Source: Lepeophtheirus salmonis
Lineage: Eukaryota > Arthropoda > Copepoda > Siphonostomatoida > Caligidae
Assembly (NCBI RefSeq): GCF_016086655.4
Contig: NC_052137.2
Span: 19,197,041-19,261,040 of the forward strand
Reading direction: 5' to 3'
Length of the DNA: 64,000 nucleotides
Under the pieces are notes generated by a model. The model was not told the origin of the DNA. It saw only the letters and a program-made list of their open reading frames with translations, and made no database searches. Each line of letters starts with the position of its first letter. The stretch's first letter is position 1. Made by a program: the position numbers and the translations under genes. Below are positions 20,740-33,280 of this stretch, one piece after another.

Positions 20740-21990
20740 TGTTACTGTTATTCGTGTCAGTAAGATAATATTAGAGGGATGGAGAACGCACTCTTTTTCA
20801 AGGGGATTTTTTTCTACAAACGACTTCCTAAATAGAGTAGAGAGTAAATACAAATTTTTTGAAATTAAATTTGCTTCACAATACAAATATGCTTTAATTT
20901 ATTCAAAGAAGAAATATGTATACAGACAAAATTTAACGAGCCTGAAACATACGTTGATTGCTTAGTATAAAGTACATACATATCTGGTATTATATTTAGA
21001 AATTTTTTCAAAATGTCTGTATAAAATAATCATTTTCAAAGCATCCTTTTCGGAGAAGCTATATTTATGGTGGCTGTAAATGTATTTGTGATATAAAATA
21101 CATTAAATATAATTTTGAAAAAGTAGATTTATGGTAATGAGTTTTAAAATACAAGACTTTCTTTAGTCTAACATGGCCTTTTTTGAGTAATTGTACTTTT
21201 GAAAATGATGAAGGACCGTGTGACGTCAACATTTGGAGCTTATCAAAACTATTAGAGCACATATTTGAAGAAAGTAAGAAAAAAAAAGATATAAAACAAA
21301 CTATGAAAAAAAGTTTAAGAGTAAAAAACTATTAAAAAAATTATGATTATTATTCATTTAATTAATCAAGGGATTTGTCAAGAAATCCGATTTTTTTTAT
21401 TTTGAAGAAGTTTTAAAAATGTCTAAAAATTTGGTAATGGTATACAAAATGCTATCCATTCCCATTTCTTTTTCTGTACATTTAAAAGAGCCATATGACA
21501 ATATAAAAATAATTCTAAAAGTCATTACATATGTCAGTGATTAATGGAATATCTTTGAAGATCGCAAAGTTATAGGAAAACTTATGGGTTTGTAATCATG
21601 ATTACAAAATGTTATTGCTTTCTATGTTTGTGTGACAGGCGTGCCACTATGGAAAATTACACCAGAAGTGACTGGCATTTTCTGTCTATATACGTCCAAG
21701 GAACAAGCAGTGTCCAGTTTGTGCCTTTAGTAGATCCCAAAAAATCTTTTTAACACTTCTCTACATAAAACTTGGTGTTTTTAGTTTTAAAGACATAAGC
21801 TTTTTAGTAAGGTCCTTTATTTTATTCGATTTTTTGGTGGCTGTATACTTTTTTTATCAATTGAAATCAAGGTCAAGTAATGAATAATCCATTTTTGAAA
21901 TCCTTTATTGTTTGTATTAATTTATATGTAGTTTAAAAATGTCTATATAGTTCTTTCATCTCGAAATATGTACCTAAATCGTAGTTATAC
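20740..21990. other. AT-rich spacer
   Basis: Frames at 20687-20965 and 21065-21262 are unrecognised and AT-driven. No gene or structured repeat is seen. Confidence 0.35.
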
Positions 21991-21999
21991 CCTAAAAAC

Positions 22000-23010
22000 T
22001 TAATTTTGTAACAAAACCTTTACAGGCCAAACCGATATCCGTCGAAAGTTTTAATTGTCCTATTCGTGCTGTAAGGATTAAACAACAATAATATAGGTGT
22101 TTTTCAGTCTGTGGGCCAAAATGCTGTTTCAATGTGTTATCATTGGTAAACTCCTCCATTAACTGCAATACAAGCCACCAATCTATGTCTATATTGCTTG
22201 TATTCTTTTCAAATATATTGTTCCGACATGTTGTTTTATTCCTTTGCAAACGAGAAATTGAGGCTGTTGACATTGTGATGATGAGTTTGATAGACTTTAG
22301 CCCTCTACATGCTACGATATACTAAAGTTAAGTGGATTCTGGTATGGGATTGAGGGTAGCCAAAACTCCTTGGACAAAAATCCACTTGACTTCAGTTTAT
22401 TCATCCAGTAGCATTGAACTGTCTTGCTGGTATGTGTATGAGCACCATTCTGCATGCAAAAAGTTACCTACAACATAGGTAGCCTCAAAGAATGGAATCA
22501 TTTTTTGGAGGATGATTTTTTTATATCTGAATACATTTACATTGTCTTCAATAAATATGGGAGGGAAAACTTTTACTTCTGAGCTAACATAACCTCACAT
22601 CATGACTCTGGTAGGTTGTTAGGACTTTGCACATACCGTAATTCTGGTGGAGCCGCCAATTGTTCTTATACTTACTGCGGGCTTCCACTGCTCCTGCCTT
22701 TTTTTATAGGTTCTATAGCTAAAAATTTCTCTTTAATGTTGATGATAGTGTTCACATTAACGTCAAAAATATTGGCTATGTCAATAAATCTGTCTCCAAC
22801 ATAAATCTGTGCGTATATTTTGAATGTAGTTCGGACATCTTTGATGACAGAAAAACCAAGCACTTCTTATTGATTTATAAATCATCTGTAAAATTAAGAA
22901 ATATATCAGTTGAAAATTTCATAACATTAGTATCAATCGTTAAAGAGAAAAAGGTTTTGAATTCACTTACAGGCCATTATGACGCATACGGTAAATATAT
23001 ATTGAACATG
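22000..23010 (-). mobile_element. Tc1-like element, family T2 copy 1
   Basis: Shares about 700 bp of recognisable similarity with 45200-46300, including AAATATGGGAGGGAA, CCGTAATTCTGGTGGAG versus CCTTAAATTCTGGTGGAG, and TTATGACGCA near the right end. The gene is on the minus strand. Terminal inverted repeats were not found, so borders are approximate. Confidence 0.7.
22140..22863 (-). pseudogene. Tc1-like transposase remnant (T2 copy 1)
   Basis: The N-terminal part (22672-22863) reads VYAQ-type helix-turn-helix: YAQIYVGDRFIDIANIFDVN, then TIINIKEKFLAI and KKGRSSGSP, the usual end of the first DNA-binding domain. After a long decayed middle, WLPSIPYQNPLNFS (near 22330-22375) corresponds to WPPSSPDLNPLDF with the catalytic Asp now Asn, followed by SLNFSFAKE, NNMSEQYI and YKQYRHRLVACIAVNGGVY, the C-terminal helices ending near 22140. 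Stops and shifts are frequent. Confidence 0.75.
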
Positions 23011-23138
23011 ACTTGCTGAATATCACACACTATCGTTGGTACATTGCTATTTTTTCTGTCAAGTATATAATAAAATCTTAAGAGCACACTTATAAATAAG
23101 TCCAGACACTTTGCTTTATTATTATAGACTAGTGGAAG

Positions 23139-23733
23139 TACCCGGCTTTACTCTGAATTATTAGGTGTAGATGAACCTACAAAAAGACAGGAGAAACCTT
23201 CCTTTAATAATATATATGGTTGGCATTTTAAATCAAGTTTAGACCTCAATATATCTGCAACCCTGAGATCTATGTTTATGAGAGTGTGCTTATCAAATTC
23301 AGCTGACAAAACTATATACAACTAAATAAAAAATCCTTGACATATCCTCCAACTACGAACATTCTACGGCCATTATTGTGTGTTTCCGTTCCGGTTGCAT
23401 GGCCAAATAACTCTATAAATAATTACATTAGGGAGATTAAATTGATGTTAATAGATCAAGTGTCATACTGGAGTTGTAAATTCGTGTAATTGGTCCAAAT
23501 CGGGTAATTGGAACTGGGTTTATTCCAAAAAGACCATCAATTTTAAGACGTTTATGTTTTGGGCAAAGGAAATGTGGGTTTTTTGATGTGTACTCCCCCT
23601 TCTTTGTCTTTTTAATACATTACGCTAAACTATAGCTACACACACTTGTTGTTAAAAAGAGTCCTCTGCAGACACACAGACAGATATACAAACATTGCTT
23701 CTTTAATAAAGATTTTCCTTATATTTATGTAAG
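23139..23733. repeat. Dispersed repeat R-B (TACCCGGC... type)
   Basis: Begins TACCCGGCTTTACTCTGAAT and ends near ACAGACAGATATACAAACAT and AAGATTTTCCTTAT. The same start and end motifs are found only about 65 bp apart at 43284-43370, so the two look like long and short versions of one element. Starts reading TACCCGGC.TTGCCCGG are common on arthropod non-autonomous repeats, but I cannot name the class. Confidence 0.5.
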
Positions 23734-24150
23734 TGTACAGTCTTAGTTAAGAAATAATTGCTATACCATTTTATCGAATTTTTTGAATGCAAGGAAAAAA
23801 TTAATAGGCGTGGGTCACCATTAAATATTCATTACATGAAAATTATTTTGCACATCTAAATTTTATTATGAAAGGAACAAAAGGGGAGTAAAGTAAAACT
23901 TGGATATCTAAGAGCCACCCTAATGTAAATTATTGCTTTTTTTCTATCTCTAGGATAGAAATTTAACTCGTAGGATATGTATAATATGCGTAAGCGTGAC
24001 TGGATTAAGAAATCAATTTCAGAATAACTTATCGTCTCACTACATCCATTTATAAAGTTGAATCATTTATGCTTACATCTACCAACACCACAAATTACTT
24101 TTTAATGGTAGTGTGTTATTTATCATCCCACTAATACTAGACAATAAAAT
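23734..24150. other. AT-rich spacer
   Basis: No gene or structured repeat is recognised. Confidence 0.35.
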
Positions 24151-24159
24151 AAAAACGTG

Positions 24160-24740
24160 CCATGAATATTTTCATTCTTGCTCCAGGGAGTGGTGGAAGC
24201 TGCTGCAAACTCTCTGGATGTACTCAGCACTCATAGGCACCCAGCCCTTGTTGACTGAAGTATTTAGGGTTTGGGTACTGTCGTGGCGTCTCCTGTACAC
24301 CTTGGACTCCACGCACGCCTAGATTAAATAGTATAATTATTTTTGTTTCCTGCGTAGGCCAAAATCCTTTTCCCAGAAGTCCATGTTGTCTTGGAGCAAC
24401 TCATGGTTTTTTTTTGTGATGTGGGCTTGTTCTCCATCTTGTAGGGAGGTTGATAACGATGGATTTGATCCATGGGAGAACTTTGGTGCCCATAATGTTG
24501 GCGTACTCATCAGCCTACAGCCTGTATCCTAAAAGGAACCACACGAGATTCATGGTCTTCCTACTGGATGCAGCCAGGCCAAACATCATCACTGAATGAG
24601 AGTGTTTGGCGGTGGAGAAATATCGGTGATCCTCTGCTACATCCTCGAATGTCACTACTCGATCATTTTGCATGTTTAAGACAGGTTCAAGAGTAAAGCT
24701 CTTCTTATCAGAAAAGATCACAATGAGTCCACAGGTTCCC
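24160..24740 (-). pseudogene. Tc1/mariner-like transposase remnant (family T3)
   Basis: The minus strand begins IFSDKKSFTLEPVLNMQNDR (24660-24720), the first catalytic block (Asp kept, SDEK to SDKK), then VMMFGLAASSR and VWFLLGYRL ending in a stop at 24515. Shifted frames continue as ADEYANIMGTKVLPWIKS, then QDGEQAHITKKN (second Asp kept), DFWEKDFWPTQETK (the SPDLNPLDY block is lost), and finally VNKGWVPMSAEYIQRVC and SSFHHSLE near 24180-24220. The N terminus and the third catalytic residue are missing. Confidence 0.8.
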
Positions 24741-24749
24741 TTCAGGCAG

Positions 24750-24890
24750 AGATGAGATCAAGTCGAGTCCTAGTCAAGCCACGAGTAATTTCAGTTCAAG
24801 TCAGACTCGAGTCACAAGTCAATATAAAATGACTCTAGTTACAAATCATTATCAAGTCAATTTATTTAAAGACTCGAGACTGACTTGATG
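24750..24890. repeat. Degenerate AAGTC/GAGTC word repeat
   Basis: AAGTC, CGAGTC and GACTCGAG recur about fifteen times with irregular spacing. It is the opposite-strand version of the repeat at 1-200. Confidence 0.65.
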
Positions 24891-27800
24891 ACATCCCACT
24901 ATTCAAAGGAGAAGAGGAATTAGTCTCTTTCTAGCTCTGTCTCTCACTCTGTGGTCTACTTGTGTAAGTAAGTCCCATGATGGTGGATATTCTCATATAT
25001 TTTCATATTTCATACACCATTCAGTGTATTAGAATATTTGGCATTCTTCAATATGATTGATCCCGTATTCTTTTATGAGGAAGAAGAGAGTGAAAAATAG
25101 ATGTACGATACATAAAATAGAAAATAAATTAGAAAGAGAAACCTCGCTCCGTCCTCACCCTCAGTAATATTAATAAAAAACAAAATATAATATTAATATA
25201 CTTGCTTCCAACTCCATCCCAGGAAAAAATATAATGGACCCAGTTCGACAAGATAATTATCTCCATTCCATGGATACCTCCAATCAATAATATCTAAGGG
25301 AGAGAGAATATGAAGCGCTACAAAACCTCTTACATTCAAACTACCTCATCGTATGAATTGGAAGAGATAAAAGGATATAGAAATTTAGTGAAAACAATTC
25401 GCGTGATAAACTTCAGTCATAAAATTAATTATTTTGAAGACAAGAAAGATGGTTTGGATGGCCCTTTTTGGAAAAATCTGAGTCCATTTCTAGTTTCTTT
25501 GAATTCATATGTGTTTATGACATTGGGATATCCATGATTTTCAGGGACCTTATCTCTTTAGAAAAGGTTCTTGTGCCTGACTCGGTCGATGGCATCTCAT
25601 TTAATGGAAGTATCTATCACTGTACATACAGATGCCCTTTAACGTTCAAATTTGCTAATTCACCATCCATTGGTTCAAATACACATCCGTCCCTCTAGAT
25701 CTTATAATTTTATACTTGTATAAGAAACGAGGATTTGTTTAATCAAAATCAATAGTACGGGAAAAAATGTTGAGTGAGGAACAAAGTGACTTATCATCTC
25801 TTCCTCTGCATTTCTTCCATTGAAACTCCTTCCAAGGTCTACTTTTTTTCGTCTCCTAATATTTTTAAAAACCTTTCATTGATTTCAGTCCTGAAGTGTT
25901 ATTGATGTATATAACAAACAAACAACTCATATCTATGACACTGAGTCCATTTATAAACTGTATTATTTAAGTAATTCTAAACACGTTATCCTTGCTTTCG
26001 ATTCCATTATTAATTGTGAGTATCTTATGTCATTGGGAAAAAAGTAGAAAACGATCCTGGAGCATGAATTTGATGTAGTCCTCTTATCTAGATATCTTTA
26101 TCAGCAAATCCACAAAACATATTCAACTCTCCTATTACCTACACATATGCATTCATAGTTCTTGGGAACTCTTACGTTATAAATAAGTTAATAAATTATG
26201 TGTTATCTTATAACTTGAGTAGTCCTTTACTGGGAAATATGAATTTCTTTTAACATATTTCATTTCAAAAGTTAGTGAGTTGAGAGTCATTCTCTGAATT
26301 ACTAAATCACTTGTCATCATGTTTAAATATCACTCGATCGTGAGGATTTAGGATCTCCTCATCAATATTCAATAAATAAATTAAGGATTATACTAAATGC
26401 TTACGATGTAACAAAACTGTATATAGGAAAGATTATTTCAGTATTCATTGCCACTAAATAATAGATTATGTTTCATGGCCATTGTAAAGCATATTAATAT
26501 GGCATTAACACTTAAAATTATTTTCTTATTTACCAATTATAAATAATGGTGTAATGCAAATATTTATTTATTTATGTGCTTCATTGATTTATATTTTTAT
26601 TTTGTCCTAATTATTTAGCCTTATAATAAAGATTTACACTTATCACAATTATGTAACTTCTAAATATCTAGGTATGTAATAAAAATGTAAGATTTTGGTT
26701 GACTACTCTCATTGGCCATAGGTTTATTCATAACTGTCTTTGTATTGAAATCCATCGATGCTTCGTTCCAGAATGCCGTAGTAGTTTCAAGACATCAATA
26801 TCTAAAAACAACAAAAACGTGTAGTGCTCATCTTAATTGGTACATTTTATTTTTAAATATTTTCATGAAATTAAAAATAATAGGTTTACATTCAAGAAAA
26901 TTATAACTTCAACAAAAAAATCCAAAAGAATATTTTTACTGGTTATAATATTTTAAAACTAATGGCAGTTGACCTATATTTGCTATAAATTTTTGACGTT
27001 GAATGTGATGAAGAGCATCGTTTTATATTTTGATAAAGTTTTCAAGTGCATGATGAAACAATTAGTTTCTGAAGTAAATGATCATTTTCAAAAAGATATA
27101 AAAATAACTTCTATTAAAATATAAACTAAGGAGTAAAAATGATTCAAAAATTGAATAGGGGGGACTATAGTAATGATTTTTTCATTAGGAATATTAATAA
27201 TGTTATTCAACCTTTTTAAATATGTCGTTTGTATAATATTATTATTATTATTATTGAATAAATTTACTACAATCGAGTCTTATTTCAAATAATACACCCA
27301 TCAATGAATTAAAAACATAAGAATACCCCATATTGATTTGCTCTTGTACGACTTCTCTTTCTTTGAGTTAAGTATTCACTACTCCAACATATGATTCATC
27401 AATAAATTTCTCTCTGGATTCTAAATATAGTAAGGTATCGAATATCTACTCACTCCAAGTCCAAGGCACTTTAACTCGGGAAATTTTTGAACATGTCGTA
27501 GTCAACCACAATCTCAGTTCTGTGGATACCCCAACAGGTCACTAAATGTCCTAATTGAACTCCTACAGATAATTCAAGTCTTTGCCACATAAGGATTTCT
27601 GTTAAATTCAATATTTACTTCAATAACAAAAATACTTGTTTTAGGCTTACTTTAAAGAGAATATGTTTTGTCGTCGACCTTAAGGACTATGGCTATTGAC
27701 ACATGATGAAGTTCTAAATTCTCGATAAAAAGAAGAAAAATAATGGTCAAAAACCTCCATTAAATGGGAATAGAGTAGAAGAAGAGTTTACAAGAAATAA

Positions 27801-28870
27801 TTCCAACCTTGCTTTATGTGATAGATACTCCAAGAAATTTTCATATTCACTCAATAATGAATGTGAAAAATGCTTTTTACGGATCTACCTTTAATTAATT
27901 TACGATCGAAGTAGTCCCTGATGTTGTAATACAATGAGATTACCAAAATCTCTCAAAATTAAAAAAATAAATTGTAAATTATGTATGAATAAAGCTTTTT
28001 CAGAAATGAATGCAAAATTTGAACCAAATCTAGTAAACATTTTTAGATTAATAAAATGTACTATAATGTAGATGTAATCCAAGTATAGTTTTCACTCAAA
28101 CATATGTATAACCAACGTAAAGATGAGGAATATGAACATATAAAATTTATAAATAAATTATTTAAGGTTATCTAAATAATAATGAGGAAATACGAAAAGA
28201 TTCTAGACTGAATAAGTTTAGGAATTGCAATGACATTAAGATATTCCAGTATAAGTTTACAGAAGTTAGCTAGTCACTTATATTTTTATTAAGCACATTA
28301 TCACTTAACAGTTCCCAATAACTATTAACATGTAAAAACAGAATAGAAAATGCTTTGTAGACCAAAATAGTGAAAAAAGAGAGGCACATTAGGAGTCTAG
28401 AGTTTTCTTCAACTTATTTTCCATTGAAAAAAGGGACTCACAAGTAATAAAGAAATCAGGGCTTGTTGGTATGAGTGATTTCAGTGTTATATACATCAAG
28501 GATAGTTTTATTAAGAGTAGGAGACGAAACAGAGTTGACTTAAGGAGGAATTGACTCAATAATTTCAATAAAGGAGCTGTGAATGTAGGATGATAACTCT
28601 CTCTGTTCCTCATTGATAATTCAAGTAGATTATTTTGTCTGTTGATAGAAGTTTTGAGTTCTTATAAGTTTAAGGAGGTATGTTAAAGGACTCAGAAAAT
28701 TGAATAGACTACTTATAGACATGAACTTATATATGTACAAGATGATGAAGAGTTTACGCATAGAAACAGTGATTAACAACGTCAGAAGTCACTATAGTAG
28801 ACCTTGAAATGAAGTGACATATGCACAATGAACAAGCACCAGTTTTTGTTTTCTTCTTGCTCTATCTACT
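24891..28870. other. Long AT-rich stretch, no recognised gene
   Basis: Small open frames (for example 25310-25537, 25468-25698, 26712-26906, 28389-28613) carry no motif I know. There is an ATT microsatellite at about 27235-27258. No inverted-end element or RNA gene was found. Confidence 0.35.
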
Positions 28871-28879
28871 ATTAAAATA

Positions 28880-30110
28880 AGAAGGGAAGGGAAGATTGTA
28901 TTAGCCAGTTAATTCGTCTTGGATGAACACTTGTGAGAATTCAATCAGTTCAATAACTTTTTAAGTAGTAACATGAAGGGGAGATTTCATGAATCAGTTA
29001 ATTCGTCTTGGATTGTTGCAAATCAAATAAACACTTATTGCTGCAATCCAAAGGAACACTTATAAGAATTTAATATGTTCAATAAAGCCAAATTATGACA
29101 TTGTATAACTAATTTGACACATTACTTTGGTAATATTTTGAAGTAATATGACCCATAACCATAGAATATCACGCAGGATACCAAATTATTTGACGGGGAA
29201 GTAATTTTAAGTTGTTATGTAATTGGTGCATGTATTAAGCGATCTTTACTTTAGACTAGTTAGGAGTAGGTTAGTTTATTGTCATGGGGTTGAACAGAGT
29301 TTAATTTACAATGGTTATTATAATAAACTTTCTATTTTTGATTTAAAAAACATCAACAAAAAAATCAAAAAAATTATTAATCATAAATTTGGTTTAGCTA
29401 CATACTGAGAGGATTGTTACGTAGCTATCTGTTGCTTATTTACTAATTTTTTGGTTGAGGTCTTTTTTTTTATCACAAATAAAAAGTTTATTATAATAAT
29501 TATTTGTAAATTTAACCCTGTTCAACCGTTTTAGTTCTTGGTTTTTTTTAAATGATTGTTCTGGAATAAATTAGGTACTTTAGCATTCGATTCAAATAGA
29601 CAAGCATAAGTTATAAATAATATTATTTATTTAACTTTTAAATTATTTGACCTCCAGCATTTTGCCCAAATGCGTCCCTCCCCCAATGTGTTAACGGACT
29701 GGCTCATAGTCAATATATACAAAAATAAACTTTTGAATCTTCCTCCACCGCCTTCTTTTCTGTCTAGCAACATTTTTTGTTCTGCTCTCTATTAAAAATT
29801 AGTAGTGAAAAGAAGATTGCATTAACCAGTTGATTCGCCTGGGATTGCTGCAATTCAAATGAACACTTACGAGAATTTAATGTGTTCAATAGAGCCATTT
29901 AGTGATATTTTATAACTAATTTAACATATTGATTTGCTAATATTATCAAGTACCTATAGCCCATATACATTCTATTGAAGCATATGATATTACGCCGTAT
30001 TAAAAAAAAATCAACAAAAAAAAATGATAATAGATCCTAAATTTGGTTTCGATACATATTGAGAATTCCGTAGATATCTGTTGATTGTTTTTATTCACTG
30101 TGAATAATCA
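28880..30110. repeat. Locally repeated sequence R-C, three partial copies
   Basis: CAGTTAATTCGTCTTGGAT recurs at 28909 and 28996, with CAGTTGATTCGCCTGGGAT at about 29828. Each is followed by GAACACTT.YRAGAATTYAAT and TTCAATA. Copies two and three also share a downstream half (ATATTTT or ATTGTATAACTAATTT, then TCAACAAAAAAA, then AAATTTGGTTT.G.TACAT, TAGATATCTGTTG-like) across roughly 400 bp. The frame 29223-29408 lies inside copy two and is probably not a gene. Confidence 0.65.
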
Positions 30111-31589
30111 TTTGATTTATCAAACTTAAATAATTTGTATGTTGGCATCATCCCTTTTAATGTGGTTCACGTGTGAGTGAAAATTTGTTGTGTCATCTTC
30201 AAAGCAGGCGTATCTGTGGGAGTATCGCCGAACACCATATCCGTTCAGGAGTAATTCTGCGGAACTTAATTTGTTTTTATCAAAACCAGGAGACCAACAC
30301 GAAAAATGTTTAACATGGGTTTTTAAGTTTGATTTTAAATATTCATTTAAGATCAAAACTATTGTATATAAATTTAAAAATATATTTATTATGTATAAAA
30401 TTATTAAAAATTGTTAAACAGATACTTAAGTACTTCTTTAGAAAAATATATCACTAGACGTCGATGAATAGATAAAAGATATACAAACTTTGTGTATTAT
30501 AAATATATGTATAGTTTAAGAAAATATAAACGACCGATATGTAAATTTAAATAATGTTTTGGAGGAGTGCAACTTAATGCCCTTGGATATACCCAGATTT
30601 GAGCAGTTTGTAATGAAAAAACTAAGAAGAAAAAAATAAACAGAAAAAACGGTTGTTGCGTGTGCTCTTTCTCCTTTTTATGATCATTATTTAATTGGTC
30701 GTCCTGGTGTTAAACTTTGAGCAATTTTAACCAATCATTGAAGAATAGTTCCATAGTTGGGAAAAATTGAATAATTATCAACTGATTTTCAACTTTTGAA
30801 GATATTGTTTTTTATAACTATTATATAACCCTATAATTGATAGCTAATCAATTAATAATTAAATAAAAAGCTGGAAGAACGCATTATAAAATATAAATAC
30901 ACTTATTAGTTTAAAATTGGACATAAATTAGAAATAAAGATAAACGAGTTCTTCCGTTTTCTTATTCTTTCTCAATTTTTGGAAATTCTAAAATAACATA
31001 AGTACTTAGCCATATTGGAAAAAAATAAAAATACTAATTATGGAAATAATCCATAACATTCACTTAAAAAGATACTAACAGAAATGTTTAACAAATGAAT
31101 ACAAATACATAGAAAACGTAGATAGTTATAATAAAAATGCAGCAATATAATCTTCATAAAATGAAATATGTTCTGAAAATACCAGGCTTCTGAGCGATCA
31201 GGAAAGAAAAATTGCGATTCTATTAAAAAATGCGATCAGAAATTCCCTGCAATATAGCGATATAACGAAAGGGCCATTTGCAATCATATTCAAAAATACG
31301 TTTTCTTTAAACCTCTAACTAAGCTTATATATATACCCTTTTAACTTAAATCAACGATTAATAAACCTATTTTAAATGTATTTATTATCTATATTTAACT
31401 ATAATAAAATATAAGTTGGAAAAAACTAAAATAATGAAATGTTTACTTAAATCATTTCTCTTCTATCTCTTTATTTGACATTAACATGAGCTGCTTCTCA
31501 AAGCTATCGTCTCTCAGTCACTGTCTAGTCTTCCTCATGGTTTGTTTTGCCTTATACAACAAATGATCACTCTTGGCACTTCTGAAAAA
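30111..31589. other. AT-rich spacer with small GC-richer island
   Basis: At 30180-30310 both strands are open (minus 30126-30356, with FSCWSPGFDKNKLSSAELLL; plus 30190-30417). It is richer in GC than its surroundings and may be a coding relic, but I do not recognise it. An inverted copy of part of R-A lies at 30640-30720. Confidence 0.3.
30640..30720. repeat. Dispersed repeat R-A, inverted partial copy
   Basis: Reverse complement reads AATTAAATAATGATC, AAAAAGGAGAAAGAGCACA and CGCAACAACCGTTTTTTC, matching 11462-11517 and 46376-46436. Confidence 0.6.
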
Positions 31590-31875
31590 CCCTTTTTATC
31601 TTTGAAATACCTTTTTGACCCTCCGGTATCCCAAGCTCCATTCCAGACCTTCAAAGTCATCAGCCACGTATCTTTCCAATTCTTGCTTGGCTGTATCTAT
31701 TTTTTTGGACGTTTGGTGAAGAAATACTATCTTCCTGCACATCATGAGACAGCTGATATAAGCTGAGGCTAGCTGAGTCTCCCTCATTTCAAAGTAGTTT
31801 ACGAAGCGTTTGTCAATCTCGGCTACTAAGGCTTCTCCACATCCAGGTATGCCTTTAGATATGTGATGGTAGGAA
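31590..31875 (-). pseudogene. hAT-like transposase, C-terminal fragment
   Basis: Minus strand: ITYLKAYLDVEKP (about 31830-31870), then in a shifted frame LVAEIDKRFVNYFEMRE and TQLASAYISC, then KIVFLHQTSKK and DTAKQELERYVADDFEG. The layout (an L....L...L..RF helix followed by a segment where family members carry a LDPRFK motif) resembles the region before the hAT dimerisation domain of ZBED-type hAT transposases. The LDPRFK-type motif is not preserved and the dimerisation domain is missing, so this is a moderate call. Alternative: a host gene fragment. Confidence 0.45.
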
Positions 31876-31879
31876 GCAA

Positions 31880-32540
31880 GTGTCCCAAAAATATGCCCTT
31901 GGCTCCCTAGGCTCTTTTAAAAATGGTAATTTGAAGTGGATCAATTACAATAAACGTTTTTCCTTATCTTCAGTAATTGCAGTGCCAAGAATTCATATAT
32001 ATCAGCCTAAATCAGTTCCCACGACATTTATAAAGATCAATGTGTCAAGACTAAGACTAGACCAATATCATACAAAAATATCTCGAGAGCAGTCTCAAGA
32101 CAAAGACCGGTTTCGAGAACTACATCACTATTACATGATAGGTATGTAATTTTGTACACATTGATCGGATCGCATTTTTTTTTTTTTTTTGCTATACTTG
32201 TTTCAATATAGTGATATAAAGATTAGGACCAATTGAGATACTGCAATCGGCGATATAATATCACCATTTCACAATTGATCGCCCATCTGAAAAACTCCAA
32301 TTAAAAGGCCAGAAAAATACTAACAATATATGTTTTAAGTTTTTAAAATGACGTTCTGAATTAAATTTTATGAGCCTCACTATGTCACAGGCAAAATCCC
32401 ATCACTTGGCGAAGGTTAGTATTTTTAACAACCCGTCCTATCCTCTATAAAAAAAGTTAAAATAATGCCCGTCCCGTTGTCAATTTTTTTTATAAATTTT
32501 TACAATTGTAATTATAGTTACAAAAAATTCTGGTTATGAG
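31880..32540. other. AT-rich spacer
   Basis: An unrecognised plus frame at 31880-32149 and a T run at 32176-32189. GCGAT/GATAT words recur at 32160-32290 and at 31195-31265. Confidence 0.35.
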
Positions 32541-32695
32541 ATAAAAAAATATACTTAAAATAAGTAAAAAAATATAATTTATTCTAAGTAAAACAATATA
32601 CTTAAAATAAGTAAAAAAATATACTTTAAATAAGTAAAAAAATATACTTTAACTAAGTAAAAAAATATACTTTAAATAAGTAAAAAAAAATAATT
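32541..32695 (+). repeat. Minisatellite, 23-bp unit, about six copies
   Basis: Units resemble AAGTAAAAAAATATACTTTA plus AAT. Adjacent copies differ by one to three bases or short gaps, with the right-hand copies being nearest to identical. Confidence 0.9.
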
Positions 32696-32807
32696 TTCAA
32701 AAACTTTGAACAAACTATGGCACATTAAATCGTAGAGCTTAGATTTTTTTGTAATTATAATTACTAGATATTAACAAAGTCTACAATTATTATGATATTT
32801 TCTAAAT

Positions 32808-33280
32808 CTATGGGACCATATTTTCCTTCAACACCATCAAGCAGTCGACCGTGGGTAACCAGTAACCAAGAGGAAACCAAATTGGAGACATTTTTTCTCT
32901 AGTTGATGACACAACCCACAACACCATCATAGAAACCGTATATTTGGTCTTGGTGACTGTCCTGATGCTGATGTCAGCCTTGCCAAAGCATACCATTGGA
33001 TCATTTTGCTTGATGTAGAGGGGTCAACGGTAAAGTTCTTTTCATCAGAGAAAAAAATTACCCGGTTAATGTTGTGCTTCAGATCACTCAAGAGCTGCTG
33101 ACATAGCTGAAGATGGAGTTCTTTTTTATGTTGGGACAGGAGTGGACTCTCATTTCTTCAAAGTGACCTTTCTTCAGCCTTAAGGATGGTCATGCCCACA
33201 ATATACCGATATACGTTCTTCTTCTTAGCGTACTCTGACATCTTCTTCGTTGGGTTAACCTTAATGGCATCCATGAAGTG
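32808..33280 (-). pseudogene. Tc1-like transposase, central part (family T4 copy 1)
   Basis: From the right: FMDAIKVNPTKKMSEYAKKK (33215-33280), a linker of the second DNA-binding domain shared with 38790-38850, then a decayed helix-turn-helix, then VIFFSDEKNFTVDP (about 33035-33065; first catalytic Asp kept), then MVCFGKADISIRTVTKTKY, MVLWVVSS, KMSPIWFPLGYWL and ENMVP at 32808. The second and third catalytic blocks and the C terminus are missing. The right edge abuts a LINE fragment at 33281. Confidence 0.8.

Noticed and set aside
28900..29110. Repeat cluster considered as a CRISPR-like array
   Set aside because: Repeat spacing is irregular, copies are long and diverged, and the sequence is eukaryotic in character.
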